From positions 33,993,206 to 34,057,205 of the forward strand of contig NC_135360.1 in NCBI RefSeq assembly GCF_051622035.1: 64,000 bases of DNA, written 5' to 3'. The notes beneath the pieces are model-generated. The model ran no database searches. It was not told the DNA's origin and worked only from the letters and a program-made list of their open reading frames with translations. How positions within the stretch are numbered: position 1 is the first letter of the stretch; each line of letters opens with the position of its first letter. Shown piece by piece: positions 22,858 through 35,309 of the stretch. This stretch comes from Arctopsyche grandis (taxonomy: Eukaryota; Arthropoda; Insecta; Trichoptera; Hydropsychidae). The translations under genes and the position numbers were made by a program.

Positions 22858-23620
22858 CAGTTTTATATGTTCCGGAGCCAGGAGATCTGTCTTCTATATG
22901 GGTCTACCTCACGGGCCGGAATGTGAAATGCCGGAAAACGCAAATATCGGAAGGCAAAGATCGAAAATCGAAAGATCTTAAATCGAAAGATCAAAAAAAA
23001 AAGGTGCATGGTAAACAGTACATACTCATTTAATTTGCGCGAGCAAGAGGAACAGGCTTTTCCTCCCGTATTAATGTGCGCGCGCAAAATACGGGAGGAA
23101 AAGCCTGTTCCTCTTGTTCCTGTTGTATCCTGCTCGCGCATATTAAGTGAGTATGTACCGTTTACCATGCACCCTTTTTTATGATCTTTCCACTTTTCCA
23201 CAGATCTTTCAATTTTCGATCTTTGCCTTCCGATATTTGCGTTTTCCGGCATTTCACATTCCGTCCCGTCACGGAGACCGCTTCTATATACGCCTCTTCA
23301 ACCCTCTTTTTTCCTTTTATGATTAGGTACAGTAGACCGTACTTTTCACCTGTAAGTACATGCCCCAGATATGGTACCTTTCGGACCTTGATATCAGTCA
23401 GCAACTGTCTATCTACTCTTGCTTTTCGGAGCACATTTTCATTGCTGACCATGACATCCGTAACATTCTACGATGCATCCACATTTTGAACGCCTCTAGC
23501 CGGTTCATAGTACTAATCCTTAGGATCCATAGCTCAACTCCACATAAAAGCACCGACCAAACATAGCACCTAACCATTCTTTGCCGAAGTTTCAAATCGA
23601 TGAAAATTATTTCACTTATA
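22858..23620 (-). mobile_element. RTE-type LINE fragment carrying a foldback insertion
   Basis: Minus-strand peptides RCYVWSVLLCG, EAFKMWMHRRMLR, GHVLTGEKYGLL and IIKGKKRVEEAYI are C-terminal RTE motifs. After the foldback element (22900-23280) the LINE resumes as RRQISWLRNI, the expected next motif. Confidence 0.7.
22900..23280. mobile_element. Foldback element, copy 2 (intact, 9-bp duplication)
   Basis: A 381-bp near-palindrome with arms of about 185 bp, starting GGGTCTACCTCACGG and ending in the near inverse CCGTCACGGAGACCG. CTTCTATAT is repeated exactly at 22891-22899 and 23281-23289. Long arms and a 9-bp duplication suggest a Mutator-like (MULE) or foldback origin. It is non-coding. Confidence 0.75.
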
Positions 23621-23637
23621 GAAAATAAAATCTTTTA

Positions 23638-24391
23638 AGGTCTTATGGGGAATGAACGAATGAGACGACTGGCATGTTAATGCACGTGTTTATTATATGA
23701 CAGCTGAAGGCAGAGTGAGTAGCGGCTCTCCGAACCCAGCCGAGTTGGTCCCCACTCGCAGGAAGGCAACCAAACTCGACCATGTCGTATAAGCGAGCCG
23801 CCACAGTCTGTTCATACCTAGTCGGCACGTACCGACTTCAGCAGGTATCCGGCCGTACGAAAAGTATTCTTTGCTACATTTTGTATGGGTATATTCATTT
23901 CAACCGTCACGTTTACGCCACGGCAGGCTTACAGCAGTACCCGACATTTCCTGTTCATACCTTACAGAAATATTTTAAAAAATTTTGTCCATCATCCACA
24001 AGTTTTTCTATTTTTTAACATGGGATGCACATCAAAACGCCTCCGTGCTTTTTTATTGCCTTCTTGAGCTTCTTCTTCCAACAAAAACGCGATTATACAT
24101 AATTTTTCGTTCGATAAACGCCGAAACATTTTTGCTGACTTGTATTCTGACGCGTAGCTACGAATGCACGTGTATGCATTCATATTGTAAGTACTCGACA
24201 ATACGACGTTAGCAATATTGCGCCATATCGTCATGGCCTGTAACGTATAAGTAAGCCGATTTTGCCTTGCACTCGGCCAAAGTGATGTAAGCGTGTCATG
24301 ACTGCGACGTGTAGGTAGATATGAATAGAAATGTAGTAAAATGACATATTTGAAACGGAGTCGTGCAGTGCTGTTAAGTATGAACAGACCT
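23638..24391 (-). mobile_element. Harbinger-like DNA transposon remnant, copy 1
   Basis: Terminal inverted repeats AGGTCTGTTCATAC and the inverse, flanked by TTA on both sides (23635-23637, 24392-24394). Minus-strand peptide LCIIAFLLEEEAQEG and RRRFDVHPMLKNRK resemble the N-terminus of PIF/Harbinger transposases, which supports the TTA assignment. Only this short piece of the transposase remains. A 163-bp repeat sits in its left terminal repeat. Confidence 0.7.
23644..23806 (+). mobile_element. Short LTR-like repeat E, copy 1
   Basis: A 163-bp unit from TATGGGGAATGAACG to GCGAGCCGCCACA, flanked by GTCT on both sides. Other copies: 35962-36123 (+) and about 55280-55447 (-). On the minus strand it starts TGTGGCGGCTCGC and has an AATAAA, so a solo LTR of a small element is the best reading. 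Confidence 0.6.
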
Positions 24392-24747
24392 TTAGACAGC
24401 GACAGTGACTAAAACTCATGCAGACCGATCTATTTTAAATGTTCTGGTTTTAAAATTGAAAATACGATCACCTTATCCAAGTGGTCAACAACGATAGTGT
24501 TGTGAGTGTCCGTGGGGCAAAAATTGTACAAAAAGATAATTGTAGAGTTACGTATTTGAAATGAAAGGCGACGGGTTCGTTTGCCGGCATATACGGCATA
24601 CGCGCTTGTATATGTCACACGTTCGTATGCGTAGTGGTGAGAACATAGTAGAGTAGGACATACAATAGTAGTCGGTAGAGTAGATTCGTTCTAGTCTCGC
24701 ATACTCCAGTCTTGAAACTCCAAACTCCGAACTCGGCTCTCTAGACG
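24392..24747. other. Region upstream of USP5
   Basis: No gene or repeat recognised. It should contain the USP5 promoter and 5' leader. Confidence 0.35.
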
Positions 24748-27700
24748 ATGACGATGACAGACCCAAGACTTCTGACGGCTCGGAAACCGGACGCCACTCG
24801 CTCTCGACTCATCCACAAGGACGAGTGCGTCTTCTCTTTCGACTCGCCCGTAATAATATACTCCATTTATACAATACATCATACCCAGCATCATATATGT
24901 ACATAACCTCCAAACTCGACTCGGTACATTCACCACTCGATCCGGTTCGCAATTGCGCTAAAATGCCGTGCACGTTTTGTAAACGTCATCTTCATTTTAC
25001 AAATGTCATCCTCTAATGTCCTCTACACATTTGACAAGCCGGGTATGCCTGTTCATATTTTCGAACGTATGAAAAGAAATTACCCAAAATACAATGTCGC
25101 TGATCGTTCCTAGTTGTGGAGACGAATCCTGTGCAAACGACAAATACATATGAATATGCATAATTCATAAAATTCCTAAAATTTATGTGGCCTTATGTTG
25201 AAGGTATTAATGGACAACTTCAATGGCTCTTAACCGTTTGCCCGCGGCCGTCTTCTATGGAAGCTTTGCGCGACAAGTCTGTCGTTTGCGCGGCTGTCTT
25301 CCATAGAATTTCTGAACTTTGCACGGGATTTTGAGCCTTATATGCGCCTATTTCAACTGTTTTAAGGTTCAAAATTGGTTGAATATATTATTGAGAGTTG
25401 AATGATATCTATTCAATTTGCTTAAAATGAATATATACCAGTCAAAATTAGTTTTTTGTGGAACCATACTGAAACCTCGTTTATGTGACGTCACGTCTTC
25501 ATACAATTGAGATGATACGTCTCAATTTTATGAAGAATGATTATTTGACAATTAAGCCAAAACTACGACATATATTATGTATTTTATTGTTAAAAATAAT
25601 ACTTTATGTGTTAATTAACATATCTGGTTACTTGAGTAAATATTAAAATCTGTATTTAAGGTCGAAAACTCGATTGCCAAATTCGCGAAAAAGGTTCCAC
25701 GTACAGGGCTTGTTCGCTATATTTATTGCCGCGGGCAAAGAGTTAAATAGACTTAAATAAAATAAACATGTATATATTCACATGCACATATGTAAAATGG
25801 TTAATTCATAAAATCATCTCGAAATGTTTTGATATATAAAAATTGCACAATTCATAACAAATTTTGTTGGAAGAAATTTTTCACATTTTCATTTTATAGC
25901 TACGGATGTTATATTTCAATGTATGATTCAACATTTTAGGAAACCAGCACCGGATTGTACGTATCCTTGATCAGCTTCCTCGGTTTCGGTCGCAAACATG
26001 TGATGGACTATTTCAAACATACTGGAAATGCAGTGTTTCTTCACACGCAGAGAGAGAAGAAACCTGTAAGTATTACCGTACCTAACAGTAATAATAGTTT
26101 AAATATATGTATTACGTCGTAATGTGTCTAAATTTTTAGCTCCCGCTGCCGGAGGAAAGTTCAGATGGGCCGGAAAAAAAAATAACCCGTTTGGCGATCG
26201 GCCTGGAGGGAGGGTTTGCACCCGATTCGGCCAAACCCAAATTCGAATACATCGACCATCATTCTGTCGTATTGTTACCGGAATTCACATCAATTCCTTG
26301 GCCAAATTCTGACCTACCCGTTGAAGTTAGTGTTAATTTTTAAATTATTTTTTTCACATTACTTTTACATGTATAAATTAATCTTTGCATACTTTAAGGT
26401 GACGGAATCGGTCAAGGCTGTATTAGAAGCAGAGTCACCCTTAAAATTAGCCGCATTAGAAGCCTTAGCCGGCACCTGGGACGGCGAGATCAGACAAGTT
26501 TCAATGTTAGCCTTTTAAAACTCTTATTCACACCAAACTGTATAAAAAAATTCATATGTGACCAACCCATGACTTTATCTATGTATTTGAGGAATATAAG
26601 AAGGTCGCAAAACAAAATTTGATAATTAAACATACATACATGAGAGCATTTTCGATACAAATTGAGCGCAAATGTAGGGAAACTTACACAAGACAAAAGT
26701 TCTACTTCTGGTTGTCAGATTTTGTTCAAAATTTTTTCATTACTTAAAATCACTATAATTATTATACGCAGTAAATATAAAGAAAATAAAAATAATTTAA
26801 AAGGTCAAATAAAATAATGAAATATTGTTTAAAAAAAAAAATACTACTTCCGGTTTACGAATTCTGACCAAAACCTTATCAGCTCTAAGTTAGTACGTAG
26901 AGAATACAAATATAAATTTTCAGTTTGATACGTTCAAGGGTGTGGAAAGAATCGTGGTCCCAACATTTTTGACTTTTCTAAGAGATAAATATCCCACTTC
27001 CGTTTTATTAAATTTAGTGATTCTTTTTTTATTTTCATCATATTGATACAAGAATTAAACTCGAGTTTTTTTGTGAAGAACACACATGTTTAAGGGGTCG
27101 AAAGAAATAGCGGAAGAAAAATCGAACAAGAGTAAACTGCCACTTCCGGTTGACGGATGCTTATCAAATTTTATACATAACTTGGTATTAAGCTTAAACT
27201 TGTAGATATGAAATTTCAGTTCAATAAACCAAAAGGTTTCTGAGAAAAACAAAAAAAAACTCGATTCTCTAGTGTAAAAGTACTACATACTTCCCGTTCA
27301 TGTAAAAATATTCAGGTATACAATTTATGATTTCTATTTCATGTTTTGATTCGGTTAGCATTTCGGGAGATAATTGAATTCAACATAAGTTTCAGTTCGA
27401 TAAAACGAATGGTGTTCAAAAAATCCCCAAAATACACACACACACACACACACATTTTTTCTAGATCATGAAAACATAATCAGTGATCGATTCCGAGTTT
27501 GAATCAGTCAAAATCTCGAGTTCAAATTTTCGCATAATCACAAAACTTCATCTATTGTTACTACTTGCATAGATAAAGTAAAAAGTCTAGACTATTTATT
27601 ATGTCCCTTATAATCATCAATATTTCACCGGTGTATACATTTTTTTGATATTTGCAGACATTCAGTTAACTTACAACAGCTCGAAAATGGTGTAAAAATA

Positions 27701-30519
27701 CCACCGACAGGCTGGCAGTGTTGTAAGTGTGATCTCACTCAAAATCTGTGGCTCAATCTGACGGACGGATCAATCTTGTGCGGTAGAAAGTTCTTCGATG
27801 GCTCCGGTGGTAACAATCATGCCGTACGTACATCATCTTAGACAGTATATAGCAATCGGTGTTTCCGACAAAACCTTCTAATATATAATGTAGTTACGAA
27901 AACCAAGTACATAGCTGTAGCTATGTTTGTATGTTTAGGTCGAGCATTATATGAGTACAAGCTATCCCCTCGCCGTTAAATTGGGAACGATCTCAGCCGA
28001 TGGCAAAGCGGACGTGTATTCGTACGCCGAGGATGATATGGTCGAAGACCCTCACTTGACTGAACATTTGAAGCATTTTGGAATTGATTTACAGCATATG
28101 CAAAAGGTAATATCGTTCGTTATAGTGTTTATATACATATAAGCTATTGTAAGTACATACAATAACATGTGTGTTTTTTTTAGACTGAGAAGTCAATGAT
28201 TGAATTAGAATTAGAAATAAATCAGAACGCTGGAGAGTGGGGATTACTTCAAGAATCGTCTAGTCAACTTCAACCTGCACACGGTCCTGGCCTCACCGGG
28301 CTCGTTAATCTTGGAAATTCCTGCTATTTGAATAGCGTAATGCAGGTGAGATTCAAATTTAAACTCTTGACTTTAGTAATTGTACATGAGAACCACTGAT
28401 TTTAACCCAGCCAAGGCTGGGTACTTTCGCTGTTTTATTACATATTATATATCTTACAGGTCATGTTTACCATTCCGAGTTTTGTAAACCATTATGTGAA
28501 TAGAGCGCAACAAATATTCAGCACCTTTCCCGCTGACCCAGTAAGCGATTTTAACGTTCAAGCGTAAGTTTAGGCTTTTCATTACAAAATGGTTTAAATT
28601 TGAACATTTTTGATTGTTTTTTGCTTGTAAATATTATAAATACAGGGCTAAATTGGGGGTTGGACTTTTGTCCGGTGAATACTCCACGTTGGATGAAGAG
28701 GGAGGTCAAAATGGCGTGTCTCCTCAGATGTTCATGAACCTGATTGGAAAATTGCATCCGGAATTTGGCACAAAGAAGCAGCAAGACGCCCAAGAGTTTT
28801 ATCTTTACCTTTTGGATATTGTAGAAGTGAGTGTTTGTCGTGTGTATTTTATGATAGTATGTATGTATGTAGATTTTCGATTCATGTGTGTGAATTTTCA
28901 GCGAAACTGCCGCGATGGAGTAAAACCTACCAACTGTTTGAAGTTCAGCGTCGAAGAGCGTATGCAGTGCAGCGAGTCTGGTGGAGTTTTGTACAATCAT
29001 CACACCGAACAATGTCTGGAAATGAGTGTGCCGCTGATTTCCGCTGACAACCGTTTCGAAGTAGAAGCGTACGAGACGCAGAGGATGGAGGCCGAAAGAA
29101 TGGGACAGAAGCTGTGCGTCTGCCGTCCAAATTTCAATTGTTGAACTGTATTAAAATAATTTGCAGCATTTTTCACTTTTAGGGATTCTTCGTTGCGGGT
29201 ACGACCACACATTCCGTTCCAAGCGTGCCTCGACGCTTTCACTCAGGAAGGTCAAGTCAAACAATTCTTCAGTTCGGCGCTCAATAAAAAAGTCATAGCA
29301 AACAAGTAATGATGTCTTGTATGATTTTCTTAAATTTATCTCAAGGTTTGATAACTTTTTCAACTGTGATTTAATTTTTAAAGATCAACAAGACTCGCTA
29401 CGTTCCCAGATTATTTGATGATTCAACTGAAAAAATTCACATTCGATGATAAATGGTCTCCAATCAAATTAGACGTCGAAGTAGAGGTACGCTTTTAATC
29501 CAAAAAGCCTGCTTTTAAAATCGTCATAGATCAGCTGTTGATTTACCATATGTATATTTTCCCTCTCACAATAAAAAAATGTACCATTTTAATTTGTGAA
29601 TTTAAATGTAGATGCCTTGGGAAATGGATATAGAAGAATTGAAAGGAACGGGCTTCAAAGAAGGTGAAACATTATTACCGGATGTCACTACAGATATTCC
29701 GGCTCCTCAATATGACGAAACTGTCATGTCACAATTGGTGAGAAATATTCTATTTTGCATCACTTTTTTTGTTTTAATTACTATATATCATGAAGTGATA
29801 ATATTTTTACTCTGCATATCAGATGGAAATGGGTTTCCCTTCGGAAGCTTGTAAAAGAGCGCTTTACTTTACGAAAAATAGCGGCATGCAACCGGCAACA
29901 GAATGGATAATGGAACACATCGCCGATGGAGACTTTTCCGATCCTTTTGTTCCACCTGGAACTAATAAACGTTAGAATTGCCCGTTTGTTCGTTCAATGA
30001 ATGTCCGTGAACTGTTTTTATTGTGAATCTATGTTTTCAGGACCTACAGCGTTTAAGGCAAACGAAGACGGTGTCGCGATGATCATGTCGATGGGTTTCA
30101 CTAAGCAACAAGCTGAAAAAGCTTTGGCTGCCACTAAGAACGATATCAACAGTGCTGCCGATTGGATAGTCAGCCACATGGACGATTTAGATTCGATGAA
30201 TGTGGACGATGAAATAGCTCCAACTGTATCGGCGGAACCTGAATTAACAGATGGAAATACTAGTATGTTGTTTGGCTATTTTTAGGTGTAGTTTTTGACG
30301 TCGTCACTGTTTAATTGTGTCATTCTCTTTGCAGGGTATAAATTAGTAGCTTTCATTTCTCACATGGGATCGTCCGCCATGGTCGGACATTACGTGTGCC
30401 ACATATTTTACGAGAACAAGTGGGTTATTTTCAACGACAACAAAGTCGCTTATTCTGAGAATCCGCCTACCAAATTGGGATATTTATATCTTTATAAAAG
30501 ACTGGACAGTCCCAATTGA
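24748..30519 (+). CDS. USP5: Ubiquitin carboxyl-terminal hydrolase 5 (isopeptidase T)
   Basis: Sixteen exons: 24748..24849, 25940..26065, 26140..26325, 26399..26505, 27658..27823, 27939..28106, 28184..28345, 28460..28563, 28646..28826, 28902..29113, 29183..29305, 29384..29486, 29612..29737, 29823..29970, 30041..30262 and 30335..30519; 806 aa with all phases consistent. It disassembles unanchored polyubiquitin chains in cytosol and nucleus. Exon 1 ends [12 protein letters not shown] and joins ETSTGLYVS as in other USP5 proteins. The order is: N-terminal variant UBP finger; ZnF-UBP (about 175-290, [25 protein letters not shown]) that grips the free ubiquitin tail; Cys box GNSCYLNS (C332); two UBA domains (about 622-660 and 680-720) inserted in the catalytic fold; His box GHYVCH (H764) and ND (D780). 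All catalytic residues are present. The start is the first ATG after an in-frame TAG. Confidence 0.95.
25234..25742. mobile_element. piggyBac-type non-autonomous element in USP5 intron 1
   Basis: Inverted ends CCGTTTGCCCGCGGC and GCCGCGGGCAAAGAG lie directly beside TTAA at 25230-25233 and 25743-25746. TTAA duplication is diagnostic of piggyBac. 509 bp, no transposase. Confidence 0.65.
27431..27453. repeat. (AC)n microsatellite in a USP5 intron
   Basis: A run of about eleven AC units in the 1.15-kb intron after the fourth exon. The rest of that intron shows no recognisable element. Confidence 0.8.
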
Positions 30520-30551
30520 TAAGTTAATGCAGTGTTATAACACAATTTTCA

Positions 30552-30557
30552 AATAAA
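30552..30557 (+). terminator. USP5 polyadenylation signal
   Basis: AATAAA 33 bases after the stop codon. Confidence 0.7.
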
Positions 30558-31689
30558 TATACTTAATTTTTTACATGTGTTTTTTTTTTTTTATAAAATA
30601 CCAAACTAAAAAAATATTGATCATTATCCAAAATTCAATATTAACTTTTGTAAAAAGGTATAAGCGATACTTGCACAAGTTTTCGAAAGAAAAAATGAAT
30701 TTTATCATGACTGCACCAAATCTTTTTTTGTATGATTTAAAAATAGTCATTTTTACGAGGCTTTTCTATGTTTCACTTCGTAAACGGTTGAGCTAAAATT
30801 CCTGCTTTCGATATACATAATCATTGCGAGGATAAGAAGAACGTAAGCAGATTTTTTAAATATCCTTAATATTTAAGATGCACCATCTAAATATAATATA
30901 TACTTTTAAGTAAAAAAAAATGATTCATGTAGATTTCAATGTGGAGTATTTTAGCTACAAAAAGTATGTAAGTTTACATCCAAGAAGTATATTAATTCCT
31001 ATTCTTTAGTTGGGGCTTCACCCCAAGCCCAGCATCGATGCTGGGTGAATACGCGATGCTGTAGCGAAACAACACAATTGTCTTTTGAGCGTGAAGTCAT
31101 GCTATTAAAAAAGTATCTGCAAAAGCAGAGAAATGTAATTACTAGAGGTAGGATAGTCATAGTGCTATCCATTGTTCGGCAAACCTTTCACATTGCATTT
31201 ACAACCTTTGAACAATACACGGCCCCCTCAGGCTCCGGTGACTAGTAATTACATTTCTCTGACCTGTAGGCAATTATCTATTAGACGTGCACAATTATGC
31301 ATATCCAGAGACACGCCCAACAATTACCAAACAAGTGTTTTCCATAAAAAAAATGTTGAACAAAGGACGACTTTCGAACATGCCACGACAACTATGCACC
31401 AGATGTTTTCCTCGGTCAGCAGTTCCTATTCAACCACTAGTCGACCAGTCGACCCAGAAAGCTATGATTTATTTCCAATAAAGTATTTTTTTAAATAATG
31501 GCGTTAAGCGATTAATTATCCCACTTGAACACAAATAGCTTTTCATGGTCTGCAACGATATAAGTCCAAATATGTAGTTGCTAAAGGATAAACAAAATAA
31601 TATTTCAAATGTACAAGTGTATGACTCTAATCATTTTTATTACTTTCGATATTTTTAAGTTGGACAGTGCTAAATTATATTGACTGTAG
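30558..31689. other. Intergenic DNA downstream of USP5
   Basis: No gene. A short GC hairpin (GCCCAGCATCGATGCTGGGT) lies near 31028 and a small inverted-repeat element at 31126-31261; otherwise AT-rich. Confidence 0.4.
31126..31261. repeat. Small inverted-repeat element
   Basis: CAGAGAAATGTAATTACTAG at the left and its exact inverse at the right, 136 bp in all. A similar left end (GGCAGAGAAATGTAATAAT) occurs near 32584, so it is probably a MITE family. Confidence 0.5.
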
Positions 31690-31920
31690 TAATTGTATTT
31701 ACGAAGAAGCTAGTTGCCAGTTGTTATCTTTGGAGAAGTGAGCTGGCTGAACTCCAGAGGTTCACTCTGGTGTCTGGAGCTGGTGCGCATTGTGGCTTGA
31801 TGTGTGCCGTGTGCAGATGTCTTTGTCTTCAGGTCAAGTGTCGTAGTTGCATAGTGACATCACTGCTGGATTTCGTTCGTTTTACGATCGAGCTCGTTTT
31901 ACTCTTTCTTCTGGAATAGT
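31690..31920 (-). mobile_element. LTR family C-related fragment
   Basis: GGAGAAGTGAGCTGGCTGAA and GTGTGCAGATGTCTTTGTCTTCAGG match 22660-22780. It is followed by two copies of a unit of about 52 bp (CTCGAGTAGCGAAGA...TAGTTCTGC) at 31937-32030. Confidence 0.45.
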
Positions 31921-32031
31921 CAAAGGGGACGTTGCCCTCGAGTAGCGAAGATAATTTCAGGAGATATTAGTTCTGCTGGATTGTGCTCTCGAGTAGCGAA
32001 GACAATTCCAGGCGGGACTAGTTCTGCATGT

Positions 32032-32446
32032 TTGTACAGGAGCGATGATGGTGCCATCGTAAGACTCGTAGGGATATAGCACATCGCGTATTATTCCTTA
32101 TCGATGTCAATACACTCGCATATTCCTCCGTCACACAGATGTCCGAACCCCTCTGGAATGCACGTCTATTCAAGCGGAACATACTCAGAACAACCTTAGA
32201 AAAGGACAACTGCACACGATCACGTGTACAACTGAAACAGATGCAACTGGTGGATCAGAACTAGCGCCAGTGAACTTTGGGTGCTCGTCCATGGTTCACT
32301 CCGCGAAGTAGCTACATTACATATATACTTCGTCGTACATACAAATACAAATGTATTAATCGAGCAAATAAAGATCCTCTTACAAATAATCACAACATGT
32401 GTTTCGTTAGGCCGGGATACGTGCAACATACCTTCCCTGCTTTACA
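32032..32446 (+). mobile_element. LTR family C-related, plus orientation
   Basis: The right end (GTGTTTCGTTAGGCCGGGATACG, then CCTTCCCTGCTTTACA) is that of family C, with AATAAA upstream near 32368. The left end is diverged; TGTACAGG at 32032 is a guess. Confidence 0.5.
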
Positions 32447-33072
32447 GACTTGTGTATTGTTGTGAAATATAATGAGATCACTGGCTTTGATTCGGAATAG
32501 TAAAAGTTGTGCTATATTTCTACAACACATTTGTGCGTTTGTCGGTCCAAGGCACGGGCAATAGCTCGTCTTGCGTTTCCTGGCAGAGAAATGTAATAAT
32601 AATAAAAGGGCCCTTACGAATAAATAATTGTTGTCAATATTACGCGGTATGTCTCTATAAATACGCTACAACGCACGGAATACAATCGGATCAATTTACT
32701 TATAAAAATGTATCCCATATTGTTTATTGTGTGTTTTTGAATGCATTGTGCAATTTTTACCGATGCTTGCCTATCTCGCGAGTATATTATATAAACAAAC
32801 AAAGAAGTTTTTATCGGACATACGTCGAGCACCAAGCATCAAATACGACTGATGCTAAAATTATTTAGGATTGTCTGTGGACAATTGTCACTTGATAAAA
32901 ATATGACGCCTAAAGGTCTGAACGCACTATGCGTCAGTCGACTGATACGACACGACACGTCAGTACGCGACCAAATATTATTTGTATGAAAGTGTATACG
33001 GGGCTCCGGAATTCCGGAAAGATCTACCGTGAGTCGACCCATGTTGACGCAGACCGCAACGTGGGTAGGAAG
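32447..33072. other. Unassigned intergenic DNA
   Basis: No gene. Near 32920-33010 there is CAGTCGACTGATACGACACG and a small EcoRI-like palindrome (CCGGAATTCCGG), possibly half of a MITE. Confidence 0.3.
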
Positions 33073-33776
33073 TGTAGGCGGGGTAGGAAGTGTTGACCGT
33101 ATCCCAGCCTAACGAAACACTGTTGTGCTTGTTTTAAGTTGTTTTATTGTTTGCCTAAATATTGTACAAGTGTATTAGAATATTTGAGGAAGTTTTCTCG
33201 AAGCGGCTATTGGCTGTTGACTTGGTGTCGTGATGGCTGCTGGATCTGCAATGTGTCGTTGCTCTGGATCCGGATGAGTTGCAAGCGTTCTTTCATTGTA
33301 GGGTAGTGTAGTGGTAGCTGGTCAGATGCTGGATGTCGACTGCTGTCGGGGTGGCTGCTGCCTGTTGACTGAAGTTGTCTGGGTTGGATCTCCTTTTATA
33401 TTGTTTTTGGGGATCCACGTGGTTTGTTTACTGGCGATTGATTCTGAGAACCGCAGGTGGTGTTTACGTGTGCCAGTTATGCAAGGAATGTGGTTTCGTT
33501 GTTTGGGGTGGAATATTCTCGAATATGTGGCGTCGTTCCACTCGATTTAGTTTTTATCACTCTTTGTTCTAGTGAGTCTGGATGTTTGTTCAATGGGTTA
33601 CAATGTAGTTGTTATTTGTGCACTTTAATGGATGCAGGTGTTCTTCGACTTCGCGTCGTTCTGCTTGATTTGTTGGGGTGGAAGTTTCTCGACTCGAGTT
33701 GACGTCAATGGTTGAGCGTGAGAAATGTATTCTCCGTCGCAATAGATGTTTCGATTGCGGTGACGAGATTCCTACA
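33073..33776 (-). mobile_element. Solo LTR, family B (copy 3)
   Basis: Begins TGTAGGCGGGGTAGG and ends GAGATTCCTACA, the inverse of copies at 1.58 and 35.3 kb. It is shorter and clearly diverged inside, so it is probably older. I see no clear target duplication. Confidence 0.6.
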
Positions 33777-34080
33777 AGTATAACACGTGAGGGCGGATCT
33801 ATTATATTATACATCAATGGGTTGAGGTATTCCCTTGTGTTTTATGTTTGATGCGTAGTTGCGTAGCTCCTTGGGATTTCCCGTGTACTCGTGATTGCAT
33901 ATCTGGAGCGAGTCGAATCACCTTTGCGGGTAAGCTGGACGAAGTATTTCGACCAAGGCGGACTTTCGTGTACGAGAAGAGGACGCGATGATGTCCTTTG
34001 TACAGATTAAGTTCGATGAGGGAAATAGGTGATATCATCGAGCTAGTTTCGTATGGTAAAATTCGTGCTATATCCCTACA
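33777..34080. other. Unassigned DNA between an LTR and a LINE
   Basis: Nothing recognisable; no gene. Confidence 0.3.
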
Positions 34081-34463
34081 CATTGCTCTGTTTGCTGGCA
34101 TTCTTCTTCTTGTTAATGCCCTGTCCGCATCCGGACGTTGGCGACCACCTCGTCGATTATTTGAATATATCCACATCGGTCTTCAGCGGCTCGGAACAGC
34201 TCTTCGGCGCTCATATCGGTCCACATGCGCATGTTTCGAAGCCAAGATAACTTTTTCCTGCCAATCCATTTTTTCCTTCTATTTTCCCCACGGTTATCAA
34301 ACGGAGAAATTCGTATTTTGGACCCCGTATCATGTGTCCGAGGTACTCCATCTTTCTCCGCTTGATGACAGAAACAAGTTCCCTGCCTCTCCCCATCATG
34401 CCGAGGACAGTTTCGTTTGATATCTTTTCGGTCCACGGAATCTTCAGCATACGCCTATAGACT

Positions 34464-34915
34464 TGTAAGACAGGGAAGGTATGTTGACCGTATCCCGGTC
34501 TAATGAAACACGTGTTGTGTAGTTTGAAAGAGGATCGTTTATTTTTGTTCAATTGGTACAATGGTTATTGTATGTACGAAGAGGTTTCTTCGGAGATGTG
34601 ATCTAGTTGAACTCTAGAGGCTCACTCTGCCGGTGAAGGTTGCTGCGTTGCTTTATAAACGTTTTGGGTTGAAGTGTGTCGTGTGCACATCTTTTGTTCT
34701 TGGTACTCGCGAGCGTGGTTTTATGGGTTCATACGCCTGGACGTAGTTCGTGGTTTTTATGGGTTCAGTGTGTTCTTCCTTTGTTTCCCAGATACGTGTA
34801 TAGAAACACGTGTCGACCTTTTGACGAGGCGAGCGTGTGCCATGCGTTAATGACTTTCCTGGATATGTGTCGCAGTGACCTGATGAGATCATTTCAGTAG
34901 TACTATATGCCTACA
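34464..34915 (-). mobile_element. Solo LTR, family C (copy 2)
   Basis: TGTAAGACAGGGAAGG to ATATGCCTACA, with GACT on both sides (34460-34463, 34916-34919). Minus orientation. It splits the LINE at VYRRML. Confidence 0.75.
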
Positions 34916-35309
34916 GACTCACATCTCAAAAGCTTCAATGCGGCTGATTATCTTGGTTTCACTTGAGTCCACGTCTCACATCCGTGTAGTAATACTGTCC
35001 AGACGTAGCTCTTCGCGAATCTCAACCGCGTATGAAGATTGAGATGCTTGTTTGTAAGCGCCGCCTTCATTTTTACAAATGCTGTTCTAGCCATCTCGAT
35101 GCGGATTCTTAGACCTTCATCTGGGTCCATCTCTTCATTCAGCCAGGTACCCAGGTATTTGAATCTTTTTACTCTTTCTATCACCTCTCCATCCAAGGTT
35201 AGATTCCCGGTGTCTGTTTGCATTCTATCTACTATCATAAATTTCGTCTTCTTTAGATTTATGCGCAGACCTCTTCGATTGCTTTCTTGATGTACACGGT
35301 CTAGAGATC

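Noticed and set aside
25094-25150. Short ORF near 25.1 kb as a possible USP5 first exon
   Set aside because: No USP5 motif and no fitting donor; 24748-24849 carries the expected KDECVFSFD.
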